A stretch of 29,292 bases of DNA from Proteobacteria bacterium UBA6921 (GCA_002450895.1 DKAR01000009.1:8964-38255); one strand, 5' to 3'; shown: positions 16,025-24,271, counted from the first letter of the stretch. Numbers and translations: made by a program. Notes: generated by a model not told the origin, from the sequence alone.

Positions 16025-16747
16025 TCAGATCGTGCTGCGGACTTGCTGTGCAACCAGGGCGAGCAGTGTCTTGCTCTTGCTGATTCGATTGCGCTCCATC
16101 ACGGACTTCACCACCAGCGTGGTAAACAGATCGAGCGGCCCATCTTCCGCTTCGAGATCAAGCAGGATTTTCTCCGTAACGCCGAGGTCGTCGGCCATCA
16201 GTTCCTCGAACTCCTTGATGGGCATGTTGGCCTTTTCGTGGAACAGCTTGGCGAGCAGATAAACGTAGGTCGTGTTGAGCACCCAACGGCGGCCATCGGT
16301 GATACGCCGCGCGTTCAGCCGCTGCGTGACTTTCTTCACTTCGCTCGCAATGCCTTTCTCGACAATCACCGCACGAACCTGTTTTTCCAGATCCTCCGGC
16401 GTTGTGGTGCGGATCGCGGCGTTTTCTTTTCCGGAAGAGTCGCGATGGATCAGCTTGACGACGAGGATATCGAGCACGGCCTGTGCAATCTGATCCAGCT
16501 TGGCGCGCGGTTTGGTGACCTGCAGAACATCGGTCTCGAGTTCTTCGCGCTTGCGATCAATGATTTTCTTCCAGCGTTCCTTCACTTTGTCATCGTCGTA
16601 GTCCGGTATCCGCGCCACGATACGGCGCCCTGAGGCGTCCACGCTTTCTGCCCCGGCGCGTGCGGGAAGTTCGAGAGTAGGAAGGTCCGAGCCCGAATTG
16701 CTTTCGCCGCCGGATGCTCGGCCGGTGCTTCCCTTAGTGGTAGACAT
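16025..16747 (-). CDS. Unknown 240-aa helical protein
   Basis: I do not recognise this protein. The first 45 residues are a low-complexity Gly/Ser leader (STTKGSTGRASGGESNSGS). The rest is helical and charged: DDDKVKERWKKIIDRKREELE, LDQIAQAVLDILVVKLI, EDLEKQVRAVIVEKGIASEVKKVTQRL, and a C-terminal LFTTLVVKSVMERNRISKSKTLLALVAQQ. The C-terminal half has a regular arrangement of helices but no recognised motif. Its start overlaps the end of the subtilisin-like gene by 14 bases, so it is translated from the same message. The 408-aa gene follows after twelve bases. Confidence 0.8.
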   Translation of the reverse strand: MSTTKGSTGRASGGESNSGSDLPTLELPARAGAESVDASGRRIVARIPDYDDDKVKERWKKIIDRKREELETDVLQVTKPRAKLDQIAQAVLDILVVKLIHRDSSGKENAAIRTTTPEDLEKQVRAVIVEKGIASEVKKVTQRLNARRITDGRRWVLNTTYVYLLAKLFHEKANMPIKEFEELMADDLGVTEKILLDLEAEDGPLDLFTTLVVKSVMERNRISKSKTLLALVAQQVRSTI

Positions 16748-18056
16748 AGGACGTTCTCCTTGCCGGGTTGAGTTTGTAATCGAGATAGCGCAAACCGTCG
16801 GCGATGTTCAGTCGCCCGTAACCGGCCTTGCGGTGTTTGAAATTGCGATCCACCTTGTCGCTGGTGTGTTTGAGCACATGCTTCACTTGTGAGTCACTCA
16901 GATTGCGCCCCAGCGCACGCGCGTGCGCCTTGAGCAACGCAACGGCCCCCGTGACGAACGGTGCCGCATGCGATGTACCCGTTGAGAAGGCGTAACCGTT
17001 CTCCAAACCGGTGCTATATACGTCGACGCCCGGCGCGATGAACGACACCTGATCGCCAAACGTCGAGAACTCCGCGACATCGCCGCGATCGTCGGCTGCA
17101 CCGACGGCGATGACGCTCGGAAATGCGCCGGGATAGTAAAGTTCTTGCCGCCCGTCGTTGCCGGAAGCGGCGACAACAGTGACGCCTTTGCGCTGCGCGT
17201 AGTCGATGACTTCCTTGTGTGGGAGCCCGCCGCCGGTGTGACGAACGCCGAGTGACATGTTGATCACATCGGCTCCCTGGTCGATGGCCCACTTCACGCC
17301 GTTGTTGATGTTCTCCACCAGACCTGCGCCGACCGGATGCCCATCCTTGTTCATTGCGGCGAGCACGCGTACCGGAAGAATCCGGCATTTGGGTGCGACG
17401 CCGCGCGGCATGTTCTTCCCGCGACCGGCAATGATCCCGGCCACATGCGTGCCGTGGCCCACTTCATCTTCGGGTATCGCGTCGGCGCCGAGATAATCGC
17501 CGATGAAATCCGCGGCACCGTCGAGGATGTCCACGAAGTCGTATCCGTCGAGCAGAGCATCCCGATATTCGGGATGGTCCAGATCGACGCCGGTGTCGAG
17601 AATCGCGATCGTGATCTCTTCATCACCCTCAGTGAAGGCGTGTGCCTCTTCAAGATAGATTGCATCGCGCGACGCGCGATCCGTTCGAATGCTGAGTGAC
17701 GCCGCACGTTGCGGCTGCAGATCAATTCCGCCGATGGAGCCCGCACGGACTTGCTCAACTTCAGGAACAAGCCGAATAGCTTCTACCAGTTCCTTGGGAA
17801 TATCGGTGTCGGCCAACAGCACGAGCCGATACATGCGATCGAGCCCACTGGCGACTTCATGGGATGACCATTGCACGCCAGCCGGCGCGTATTCCTGCGT
17901 TGCGGAAAACTCCAGCCCGTTGCGCGCAAAGATCGCATCGATCGCAGGTAGAAACTTGTCCGCGCGACGTTGTGGCTGATTTGCCGCATCAACCCAGTAG
18001 GGCAATGCAACATTTCTCAGCGGACGACGCAATGTCAAAGTGATGTGAGGTTTCAT
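16734..18056 (-). CDS. Subtilisin-like (S8) serine protease
   Basis: This 440-aa protein has a complete S8 catalytic triad: Asp154 in ITIAILDTGVDLDHPEY, His201 in GHGTHVAGIIAG and Ser362 in GTSHAAPFVTGAVALL. The oxyanion Asn300 sits in VVAASGNDG. Residues 1-130 are an N-terminal extension, possibly an inhibitor-like propeptide (MYRLVLLADTDIPKELVEAIRLVPEVEQV) preceded by a short strand-rich segment. There is no signal peptide, so export would need a non-Sec route. The ATG at 18056 is preferred over a TTG twelve codons upstream. It is the first gene of the operon and lies 73 bases from a sigma-54-type promoter. Confidence 0.92.
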   Translation of the reverse strand: MKPHITLTLRRPLRNVALPYWVDAANQPQRRADKFLPAIDAIFARNGLEFSATQEYAPAGVQWSSHEVASGLDRMYRLVLLADTDIPKELVEAIRLVPEVEQVRAGSIGGIDLQPQRAASLSIRTDRASRDAIYLEEAHAFTEGDEEITIAILDTGVDLDHPEYRDALLDGYDFVDILDGAADFIGDYLGADAIPEDEVGHGTHVAGIIAGRGKNMPRGVAPKCRILPVRVLAAMNKDGHPVGAGLVENINNGVKWAIDQGADVINMSLGVRHTGGGLPHKEVIDYAQRKGVTVVAASGNDGRQELYYPGAFPSVIAVGAADDRGDVAEFSTFGDQVSFIAPGVDVYSTGLENGYAFSTGTSHAAPFVTGAVALLKAHARALGRNLSDSQVKHVLKHTSDKVDRNFKHRKAGYGRLNIADGLRYLDYKLNPARRTSYVYH

Positions 18057-18128
18057 GACACCGTTTCCATCCCACGGTAGCGCTGGTTCCAATCGCTACG
18101 GCGCACGATTCATTTGTATTGATCACTA

Positions 18129-18144
18129 AGCAAGCACCATTCCA
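18129..18144 (-). promoter_or_regulatory. Sigma-54-type -24/-12 promoter of the protease operon
   Basis: On the minus strand the sequence is TGGAATGGTGCTTGCT. The invariant GG (-24) and GC (-12) have the required ten-base spacing, and TTGCT fits the -12 consensus exactly. The weaker part is AAT in place of the CAC after TGG. It lies 73 bases upstream of the subtilisin-like ATG and points toward it. A sigma-54 activator gene lies about 1.8 kb upstream. Transcription would start near 18118. Confidence 0.6.
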
Positions 18145-18277
18145 GCGCGTTGTGAAAATGAAAAAAACCCTGCAATTGCGCTTTCAAATGGCGCGCCGCT
18201 CAACGAGTCAGCGTGACACGGGTGTCGACGATGACGTTGTTTGGGTGAAAGTAGACCCAGTTGACTATTCCGAAAAC

Positions 18278-18295
18278 ACAACGTGGCAACGTTGT
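18278..18295. promoter_or_regulatory. Candidate activator site (inverted repeat)
   Basis: ACAACGT-GGCA-ACGTTGT is a perfect seven-base inverted repeat centred about 150 bases upstream of the sigma-54-type promoter, the usual distance for an enhancer site of a sigma-54 activator. The core GGCAACGTTG recurs at 18473-18482, inside the 3' end of the small upstream gene. The protein that binds it is not known. The activator encoded at 19812-20891 is the natural candidate. Confidence 0.4.
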
Positions 18296-18448
18296 ATCGC
18301 AAGATTTCTCTGCTTTTTCCGGGCGGGTCGCGATTGACCCATGCGTATTTTTACGAAGATTTTTTTTGCGCAGCAGAATGGCCGATGCGGGGTAAGGCGC
18401 ACCACTCTCGTCCCGTTCTAAAGCGAGACAAAAACGGTGATGTGCGCG

Positions 18449-18733
18449 TCAGACAGCGCGCGAGGAATGTGCGGCAACGTTGCGGCGGGAAAAAATTTTT
18501 GTTCCATCGGCCAGGGTTCTGCATTCCAGTTCGCCGTGCAATAACAATTCGGCCAGCGCGCACTCGACATCCAGAACAGTGACATGCGACCGGACACTGG
18601 ACAGCCACCATTTTTGAATTCCTTCAACCGTATCGGCGGCATGAGGATTCACTGCGAGATACGCACGAATGTAGCCCGCAATTTCATCATTGCGGCTTGA
18701 AGGCTCACCCGATGACTGAGGACTGGTATTCAT
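18449..18733 (-). CDS. Small winged-helix-like conserved protein
   Basis: This 94-aa protein has the layout of small conserved proteins with a winged-helix-like core: an N-terminal helix (NDEIAGYIRAYLAVNPHAADTVEGIQKWWL), a second helix (TVLDVECALAELLLHGELE) and a beta hairpin (LECRTLADGTKIFSRR). I chose the ATG at 18733; an upstream TTG is the alternative. It runs in the same direction as the protease operon but lies upstream of the sigma-54-type promoter and appears to be a separate unit. Its size and fold could fit a small DNA-binding regulator. No specific function is known to me. Confidence 0.6.
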   Translation of the reverse strand: MNTSPQSSGEPSSRNDEIAGYIRAYLAVNPHAADTVEGIQKWWLSSVRSHVTVLDVECALAELLLHGELECRTLADGTKIFSRRNVAAHSSRAV

Positions 18734-19099
18734 GGTGTGTGAACGCAGCAAAACTCATACCGAATGGCCACGACACCGGCATAGGGGTTACTGGTTTTCA
18801 GGCTGCTTCTCCATACATTGGCATCGAAAAGACCAGGCACGACTTAAGCATGATGTGTATGCGGCGGTGCATTACTCGCGACGCACAGAATGGATTGAGC
18901 CCCACGATGCAGATGAGCAAAACCGTCCACCTCAGGACGCTGACCGCATACATGATCATCTCGCCAGTACCGCCGCCGGAGTTTTCATAGCAGTAGATGC
19001 TGTTTGACGTCTTCCTCCGCCGCGCGGCCGCCACTTTGAATTGGTATACCTGACGGCTGACGACGGGTTCGTTCAATCATCAGCGCAAGGGGACACATC
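18734..19099. other. Intergenic region between divergent genes
   Basis: This 366-base gap separates the small winged-helix-like gene from the secreted protein gene. Overlapping ORFs exist on both strands, including a minus-strand one with a hydrophobic stretch (YAVSVLRWTVLLICIVGL). None has a convincing ribosome binding site or recognisable similarity. It presumably holds divergent promoters. I could not identify convincing -35/-10 or sigma-54 elements. Confidence 0.35.
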
Positions 19100-19606
19100 A
19101 TGGACAGGTCAAATTCGTTGGTTATTGTTTCGATGGTCACCGGTCTTCTGAGCATCAATGGGCCGGTCGCCGCTCAAGAAATCGTGAAATCCGGGGCTAT
19201 CGCATGCGGAGGCGCATACACAACAAGGCTGAATGGAAATGAGTCGCACAATACTGTCTACGTCTTGAAGAACTACAACTCGTCCAGCACGATCACCGTC
19301 GATAACATACAAGGCTGGGATCATAACGGAAACGCTTATTCGTTAGGTGGACCCAATACGATACCGTTGCCACCCCAGTTCAGGGACGTGCTGTTGCCTC
19401 ATCAGTCGTCGACGTTCATCGCGCATAATCTTTTCCCGATGCAATCACCGTTGGATGCGTTGCAGGTGCGCATTGATTACACACTGGATAAACCCGGCAT
19501 GCCCCTGCAGGCAAATTTTGTACATATCGTGAATCAAAGCCCCAATGACAACCAGGTCGCCAGACAACTCGGAGTCTGCACGGCGATCCCTGCGGGCATT
19601 GACTGA
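19100..19606 (+). CDS. Small secreted protein, unknown function
   Basis: This 168-aa protein has a signal peptide (hydrophobic SLVIVSMVTGLLSINGPVAA; cleavage probably after VAA, near residue 25). The mature part is a predicted beta-rich domain. It has two cysteines, in ACGGAYTT near its start and GVCTAIP near its end, which may form one disulphide. No family is recognised. AAGGGG lies seven bases before the ATG. It is convergent with the sigma-54 activator gene. There is no clear sign that it shares regulation with the protease operon. Confidence 0.75.
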   Translation: MDRSNSLVIVSMVTGLLSINGPVAAQEIVKSGAIACGGAYTTRLNGNESHNTVYVLKNYNSSSTITVDNIQGWDHNGNAYSLGGPNTIPLPPQFRDVLLPHQSSTFIAHNLFPMQSPLDALQVRIDYTLDKPGMPLQANFVHIVNQSPNDNQVARQLGVCTAIPAGID

Positions 19607-19718
19607 TTTTCAGGAAATTGGTGACAAAAGAGTTGCGTCGCCTGTCAAAAGAAGCGCCTGGAAAGTGGCTATTTATGCAGGCTGGTTTGCTGTTTTGACT
19701 GACGGTTAGTTACCACTG

Positions 19719-19755
19719 GCGGGTCTGAACTCGGTTACGGTTCTTGCGGACCCGC
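19719..19755. terminator. Hairpin between convergent genes
   Basis: GCGGGTC (19719-19725) pairs with GACCCGC (19749-19755), and an inner GAAC pairs with GTTC. This makes a bulged stem between the secreted-protein gene and the activator gene, which converge. No T tract follows, so it may be a weak bidirectional terminator or only a structured spacer. Confidence 0.35.
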
Positions 19756-19811
19756 AAGAGCTTTGCGTCTGTTCACATTGAACCACGGTGGCGTGAATTG
19801 GCTTAAGGCGA

Positions 19812-20891
19812 TCAGAACTGAGCTCGGTTGATACCGTATTTCTTGAGAAGCTTTCCGAAGGCACGGCGTTCCTTCTTGGCCAGACGCGCCGCGGCGCTGA
19901 TATTGCCGTGCGCGACGCTCAACATATGCAGCACGTAAGCGCGCTCGAATTCCTCAATCGCTTTGGCTTTGGCGCTTTTGAAATCCAGCTCCGGACATAA
20001 CGCAGCCACCGGCTCGTTGCCGGTGACATCGTGGGCGTGTTCGTTTGCTGCCAGAGAAAAATGAATCTCTTCGCCTTCGCAGAGCAAAAACTCGCGGTGC
20101 ACCGTGTTTTCAAGTTCACGAACGTTTCCGGGCCAGTCATGCGTCCGGATCCAGCCCAATGTTTCAGGCGTGAATCGTTTGGAGGGGAGTTTGTACTTCT
20201 TGGCATAGTGGCGCAGGAAGTGTTGCGCCAGCAGTTCGGGGTCACCTTCCCGCTCCCGCAGCGGAGGGATATAGAGGTAGAGAATGTTCAGCCGATACAG
20301 CAGATCGCCGCGAAACCGGTCGCCCTTGGCCAACTCGGCAAGCGTTTTGTTCGTTGCGGCGATAATCCTGACATCCGCTTTGAGTTCGACGTCGCGACCG
20401 ACGGGACGATAGGTCTGGTCCTGAAGGAAGCGCAGCAAGGACACCTGGGCCTTCGCCGACAATGCATCAATCTCGTCGAGAAACAGCGTTCCGCCCTGTG
20501 CTTGGGCGATCAGCCCGGCACGCGCTTCGCGGGCATCGGTAAACGCACCGCGCCCATGCCCGAAAAATTCCGCTTCAATCAGGGTGTCGGGGATTGCACC
20601 GCAATTTACCGGAATAAACGGATGATCGCGCCGTGATCCCAGATAGTGGATTGCCCGCGCCGCCATCTCCTTGCCGGATCCGGTTTCGCCCTCGATAAGC
20701 ACGGACGCGTCACGGACTGCGATCCGGCCGATCCGCCGGACGCATTCATTGAATACTCGTGAAGCACCGACCATCGAAAGCAAAGCGAATTCGCCCACGT
20801 CCATGACGCCGGGCAAGATACCTTCGCTTTCCGAATCGATCGTCGATGGATCGATATGTTTGTTGTCGTGAGCCTGTCGTCGTATGGCCAT
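19812..20891 (-). CDS. Sigma-54-dependent transcriptional activator (no receiver domain)
   Basis: This 359-aa protein is an AAA+ enhancer-binding protein. It has Walker A GETGSGKE (68-75), Walker B GGTLFLDEID (133-142), the sigma-54 contact loop GAFTDA (115-120), and an R-finger region (RFRGDLLYRLN, 192-202). A Fis-type helix-turn-helix closes the C-terminus (HGNISAAARLAKKERRAFGKLLKKYGI). The loop normally reads GAFTGA; the Gly-to-Asp change is unusual. The first 35 residues are short and lack a phospho-receiver or GAF domain, so activity must be controlled otherwise, for example by abundance or a partner protein. The ATG at 20891 is the likely start. Its most obvious target is the sigma-54-type promoter at 18129-18144. 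Confidence 0.9.
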   Translation of the reverse strand: MAIRRQAHDNKHIDPSTIDSESEGILPGVMDVGEFALLSMVGASRVFNECVRRIGRIAVRDASVLIEGETGSGKEMAARAIHYLGSRRDHPFIPVNCGAIPDTLIEAEFFGHGRGAFTDAREARAGLIAQAQGGTLFLDEIDALSAKAQVSLLRFLQDQTYRPVGRDVELKADVRIIAATNKTLAELAKGDRFRGDLLYRLNILYLYIPPLREREGDPELLAQHFLRHYAKKYKLPSKRFTPETLGWIRTHDWPGNVRELENTVHREFLLCEGEEIHFSLAANEHAHDVTGNEPVAALCPELDFKSAKAKAIEEFERAYVLHMLSVAHGNISAAARLAKKERRAFGKLLKKYGINRAQF

Positions 20892-21308
20892 GACGTACAA
20901 CGGGTGAACTGCTGCCGTCCCGAGATAGTTATCCGCGAATTGATATCACCAATTCGACAACCGTAATGACGTCTGAGTTTTGCTGTGCCTGGACTTCTCG
21001 GCGTTGGCGAGTTTCGTGTGCCTATCACACGTCAGCTCGCCATTCAGTGACGACTAAGCATAGCAGTCGCACACGCGCGCGCCAGTCGATACGAGAGTGA
21101 AATATTTACTGCCATTGTTGAGTGAAACGATTCGGAATGAATGAACCGTAGCGCGCGCGTGCAACAGATTTTCGACGCGCGCTCTTAAGGTACGTTAAGG
21201 CCCGATGCGCGCGACATTGGTTACGACGCTGTCCGTTAGACCGGGCGACAGCGTCGTTAGTGGATTCTGGGCCGGATTCGGGAATGGGCGAGGCGACGTA
21301 ACGCCGGA
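20892..21308. other. Intergenic region with an inverted repeat
   Basis: This 417-base gap lies between the activator start and the DUF3604-like stop codon; both genes are on the minus strand. It holds the promoter region of the activator gene (no clear boxes found), an alternating GCGC-rich stretch near 21152-21182, and the strong inverted repeat at 21223-21257. No coding region is supported. Confidence 0.4.
21223..21257 (-). terminator. Strong inverted repeat downstream of the DUF3604-like gene
   Basis: ACGACGCTGTC (21223-21233) and GACAGCGTCGT (21247-21257) form perfect eleven-base arms around a 13-base loop. It lies about 50 bases after the stop codon of the DUF3604-like gene. There is no T tract, so it may instead stabilise an mRNA end. 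Confidence 0.4.
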
Positions 21309-23693
21309 TCAGCTGAACTCGATGAACATGGCCGACGTCCAGATTTTTGCGTCGTCGATCTGGCGCGCAAGAAAGTAGACGGGACGGAAACCGTGCGGGC
21401 CGTTCTCCGGTGCCACTGTCACAGAGCCTGAAACTTCGCGGGGTGCGGGCTGATCGCTCATGCGCTCGAAGGCCAGAAACATCTCGACGCCGGGCAGGTC
21501 ACGACGCAAGCGTCCGCCTTCCAGCAATTCCTTGCCGCTGATCTCCCAGCTGAAGGTCGGGCAGTGCACGAACGGATTGCCCTTGAGTGGGTCGCCGACC
21601 TTCACGTAACCGTCGATGGTGCCTTCGACGCGCAACGTCGCGGTGGCGAGATGTGATACATCAAGCTCGATCGCGTCGACATCGCCATAGGTGTCGCTGC
21701 TGAACCCAATCGTCGTTGCATTCGTGCGCCAGCAAGTCTCCTCGCGGTGCTCGAAGCCGCGCGCAGCGAAGTCGTGGATCACCGCGTTGGTGATCGTCAG
21801 CATTCCCTTCCATGCGGCCCACCGATAGCGGTCCTTCACGCGCGCTCCACCCCAGCGCAGGCGAATCTTTCGATTGGAATATCGCAGCTCCTGCTGCAGG
21901 TCACGGCGCCAGATTTCGCCGTTGTGATCATAGGCGACGATCTCGTCCCACCCGGCATCGCCGAGGAAACGATAGTCAATTTTTGCGGCGCCATTGTGCT
22001 GGAACTCATCGCCCATGATGTGGTTCCCGCAGCGGGTCAATCCGAAGGTGCGTTCGCCCGTCGAGGCGAAAGTGTGACGCGCACGTAAGGCGCTGGCGAT
22101 TTCACTACGCGTAAGCCGCGGCGCGATGACGCCGCACAGCCCGCCCTTGGTGCCGAACACCGCCGTGCCTGGCACGCCGCCACCACAGCGGCCGCGATGT
22201 TCGTCTCCGGCCATGGAAGCGCCGAGCTTGTAGCCGCGTTGCATGGCTTCCTGATACAGCCACCCGAAGTGTCCCCACGACGATCCGATCTCGATCAGCC
22301 GCTCCAGACCCGGATGGTGCCAGTCGAGAATACAGCGCCGCCCGCCGACGTGCGGAATCAGCAGATGTCCTTCCGGATCTTTTGCGTAAGCGGCCCAGAG
22401 CTCTTCCAGAGGCCACGCGCCCGGCTCGAGCGTGCCGCCGCGCATTTCCTCGTTCCATTCTGACGAGCGCACATGTTCGCCGTTCTTCAGAAACGGAAAC
22501 TCCGGCGTCCCATCGTGCAGGAAGACCACGTTGTGATCTCCACCCGCGCAGGAGCTGCCGCACCATTCGGTCCCCGGATAGGCAATGAACTTTCCATCCG
22601 CGTTGATTTCCCGGATCAGCTCAACCGTCTGGTTCCACTTCTCGTGCGTGATGTTGAAATCATTATGCGCGAATGCCAGCACATCGAGTCCACTCACATC
22701 GCGCCCGTAGGTCAGGTTGTACGTTGTGGAATTCGTCCCGATCGTGTCCTCGGAATGCACATGCAGGTCGGCGTAGTACACGCGCGGCGCGGGCAACGAC
22801 TTGTCGACCGAAAGATAGAACGTCTGCGCCTTCACGGCGCGGTGATCCGGCAATGTTGCTGTAATCTGAACCTCTCCACTTTCCATGCTCGGAAGATCTT
22901 CGATCGGCAGCACGGACCAGCCGTTCTCCGGTAACGTCGATTTCTTCTCGTACACTGGTTTGCCATCACGTGTTGCGACGATGGATATTCGCTCCGCGCG
23001 GCTCCAGCACGTGTTGCCCCATTCGTCCTCTGCACGCACACGCAAGGGCGCGGTTTCGCCGCTCTTGACGATGCGCGGCCCCGCCCACTGCAATTGCGCC
23101 GGTGCGCCGGGAACAATCTGCAACACGATATCGCCAGGCACGGTGGCGAAGCGCGACGTTCCCAACGGGTCGACGTAACAGCGGATTCGAAAATTTTCTT
23201 CGACGAACGTCTGCACGCGCGTGCCCGCGCCGCCAAAGCTGCGGTCGCCGAGGCGAATCACGATGTGATCGCCCGCCTTCAGGTAGCCGTCCACGGAATC
23301 GACAATGATGGCCTTTTGAAAAGGCCGCTCGTGGCCCTTTTGATCGAAGCGCACCTTGAGCGATTGCACCGTGGCCTCGCTCTGACCCGGCAGCGTCGGT
23401 CCGGCGTGATATTCCGCGCTGACGTAATTTGCGGCGGCCGGATCCGACGTCTGGAACAAGGCCCAATCCGAATAGAAGCGAAACGTGGCCTTGAACCATG
23501 ACCCGTCGGCCATGCCGGCGGCGCCGACTTCGTAGTCAATCACGATTTCATGCCACGAACCGGCGATCAGTTTTTCCGCATTGCAGGTCACACGCCCGAG
23601 AAACGGCATATCCTTGGTTTTTTCATACAGGCCGGGCGGCGCAAAGTAGGTGCCGAGTTTTCGCTTCAGTTCGGAGTCGGACATTTTTTTCAT
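21309..23693 (-). CDS. DUF3604 family (PHP-like metal-dependent) protein
   Basis: This 794-aa protein carries a DUF3604/PHP-type region. The metal-binding start YYADLHVHS lies at residues 306-314, a second histidine pair occurs in LAFAHNDFNITHE, further GTEWC...GGDHNVVF residues follow, and the C-terminal AGDEHRGRCGGG precedes the typical family tail SEIASALRARHTFASTGER. The first 300 residues are beta-sandwich-like (possibly two Ig-like domains). The last 250 are probably beta-rich. There is no signal peptide. The family is assumed to be metal-dependent hydrolases; substrates are not established. A GAGG ribosome binding site precedes the ATG at 23693. It has no obvious partner gene. Confidence 0.85.
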   Translation of the reverse strand: MKKMSDSELKRKLGTYFAPPGLYEKTKDMPFLGRVTCNAEKLIAGSWHEIVIDYEVGAAGMADGSWFKATFRFYSDWALFQTSDPAAANYVSAEYHAGPTLPGQSEATVQSLKVRFDQKGHERPFQKAIIVDSVDGYLKAGDHIVIRLGDRSFGGAGTRVQTFVEENFRIRCYVDPLGTSRFATVPGDIVLQIVPGAPAQLQWAGPRIVKSGETAPLRVRAEDEWGNTCWSRAERISIVATRDGKPVYEKKSTLPENGWSVLPIEDLPSMESGEVQITATLPDHRAVKAQTFYLSVDKSLPAPRVYYADLHVHSEDTIGTNSTTYNLTYGRDVSGLDVLAFAHNDFNITHEKWNQTVELIREINADGKFIAYPGTEWCGSSCAGGDHNVVFLHDGTPEFPFLKNGEHVRSSEWNEEMRGGTLEPGAWPLEELWAAYAKDPEGHLLIPHVGGRRCILDWHHPGLERLIEIGSSWGHFGWLYQEAMQRGYKLGASMAGDEHRGRCGGGVPGTAVFGTKGGLCGVIAPRLTRSEIASALRARHTFASTGERTFGLTRCGNHIMGDEFQHNGAAKIDYRFLGDAGWDEIVAYDHNGEIWRRDLQQELRYSNRKIRLRWGGARVKDRYRWAAWKGMLTITNAVIHDFAARGFEHREETCWRTNATTIGFSSDTYGDVDAIELDVSHLATATLRVEGTIDGYVKVGDPLKGNPFVHCPTFSWEISGKELLEGGRLRRDLPGVEMFLAFERMSDQPAPREVSGSVTVAPENGPHGFRPVYFLARQIDDAKIWTSAMFIEFS

Positions 23694-23774
23694 GGTCGTG
23701 CCTCATACAGATGGAGGTTGCGTCGCTGCGCGACGGTTGAAAGCGTACTAGGCGCTGGGTTGCAGCGCGCCCAA

Positions 23775-23808
23775 GTTCCTTTTCTTTGCGTCGGCAAAGA
23801 AAAGGAAC
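23775..23808. repeat. 14-bp stem hairpin, left end of repeat island
   Basis: GTTCCTTTTCTTTG and CAAAGAAAAGGAAC form perfect 14-base arms around CGTCGG. It is the left-end hairpin of the island. In the minus direction it follows no nearby gene, so terminator function is unlikely. Confidence 0.7.
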
Positions 23809-24007
23809 CAAAAGAAAGCCGACCCGGCTGCGCGGCCGCACGTACGTGCGGTGCCCTGTGCTTCTCGCCGAGAGCGGGCCATCCAGACGGGCGATCCATC
23901 GCCCGCTGGCCGGTTGCGCGCCTCGTGCGCGCAACCCTTCGGGCTGATCCGCTCCCGTCTGCGATGCTCGGCCTCGCAGACGGGAGGTGAAATTCAAAAC
24001 CGCTTCG

Positions 24008-24037
24008 CCGTCATTCCCGCGCAGGCGGGAATGACGG
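24008..24037. repeat. Palindrome CCGTCATTCCCGC / GCGGGAATGACGG
   Basis: This is a perfect 13-base stem with a GCAG loop. The same type of dispersed palindrome (CGTCATTCCCGCG) is common in many bacterial genomes. It occupies the centre of the repeat island. Confidence 0.75.
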
Positions 24038-24241
24038 AAGTGTTGCGTTTGACTTTTAACTCCCGTGTGAGACGCCGAGCATCGCAGGGTTCGGCGGATC
24101 AGGCCCCGCAGGGGGCGAGCCAGGGAGGGCGAGCTTGCGCAGCCAGCGCAGGAAGCGCGGTCTGCGCAAGCCCGACGAACCCGAGAAGCACAGGGCACCG
24201 CGCTTCGCGCGGCGTCGAACCCGGGTCGCCTTTTCTTTGCA

Positions 24242-24271
24242 GACTTTCTTTTGGCGACGCAAAAGAAAGTC
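24242..24271. repeat. 12-bp stem hairpin, right end of repeat island
   Basis: GACTTTCTTTTG (24242-24253) pairs perfectly with CAAAAGAAAGTC (24260-24271) around GCGACG. It mirrors the left-end hairpin in base composition but differs in exact sequence. It lies about 55 bases downstream of the permease stop codon and may also act in mRNA 3' end formation. Confidence 0.6.

Larger units (their letters stand above)
18057..18448. other. Regulatory region of the protease operon
   Basis: This 392-base gap upstream of the subtilisin gene contains no convincing gene. A plus-strand ORF of 72 codons (18119-18337) lacks homology and a ribosome binding site. It holds a sigma-54-type promoter (18129-18144), the inverted repeat GACAC-GG-GTGTC near 18214-18225, and ACAACGT-GGCA-ACGTTGT (18278-18295). 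A run of As (18162-18168) lies between them. The layout fits enhancer-dependent transcription. Confidence 0.5.

Noticed and set aside
18283..18299. TGGCAACGTTGTATCGC as a second sigma-54 promoter
   Set aside because: The GG to GC spacing is wrong, so it is better read as part of an inverted repeat.
18119..18337. Plus-strand 72-codon ORF in the operon control region
   Set aside because: There is no ribosome binding site or similarity, and it overlaps the sigma-54-type promoter and inverted repeats.
18798..19076. Minus-strand ORF with a hydrophobic segment
   Set aside because: No clear start signal or similarity; a hydrophobic stretch alone is not enough to call a gene.
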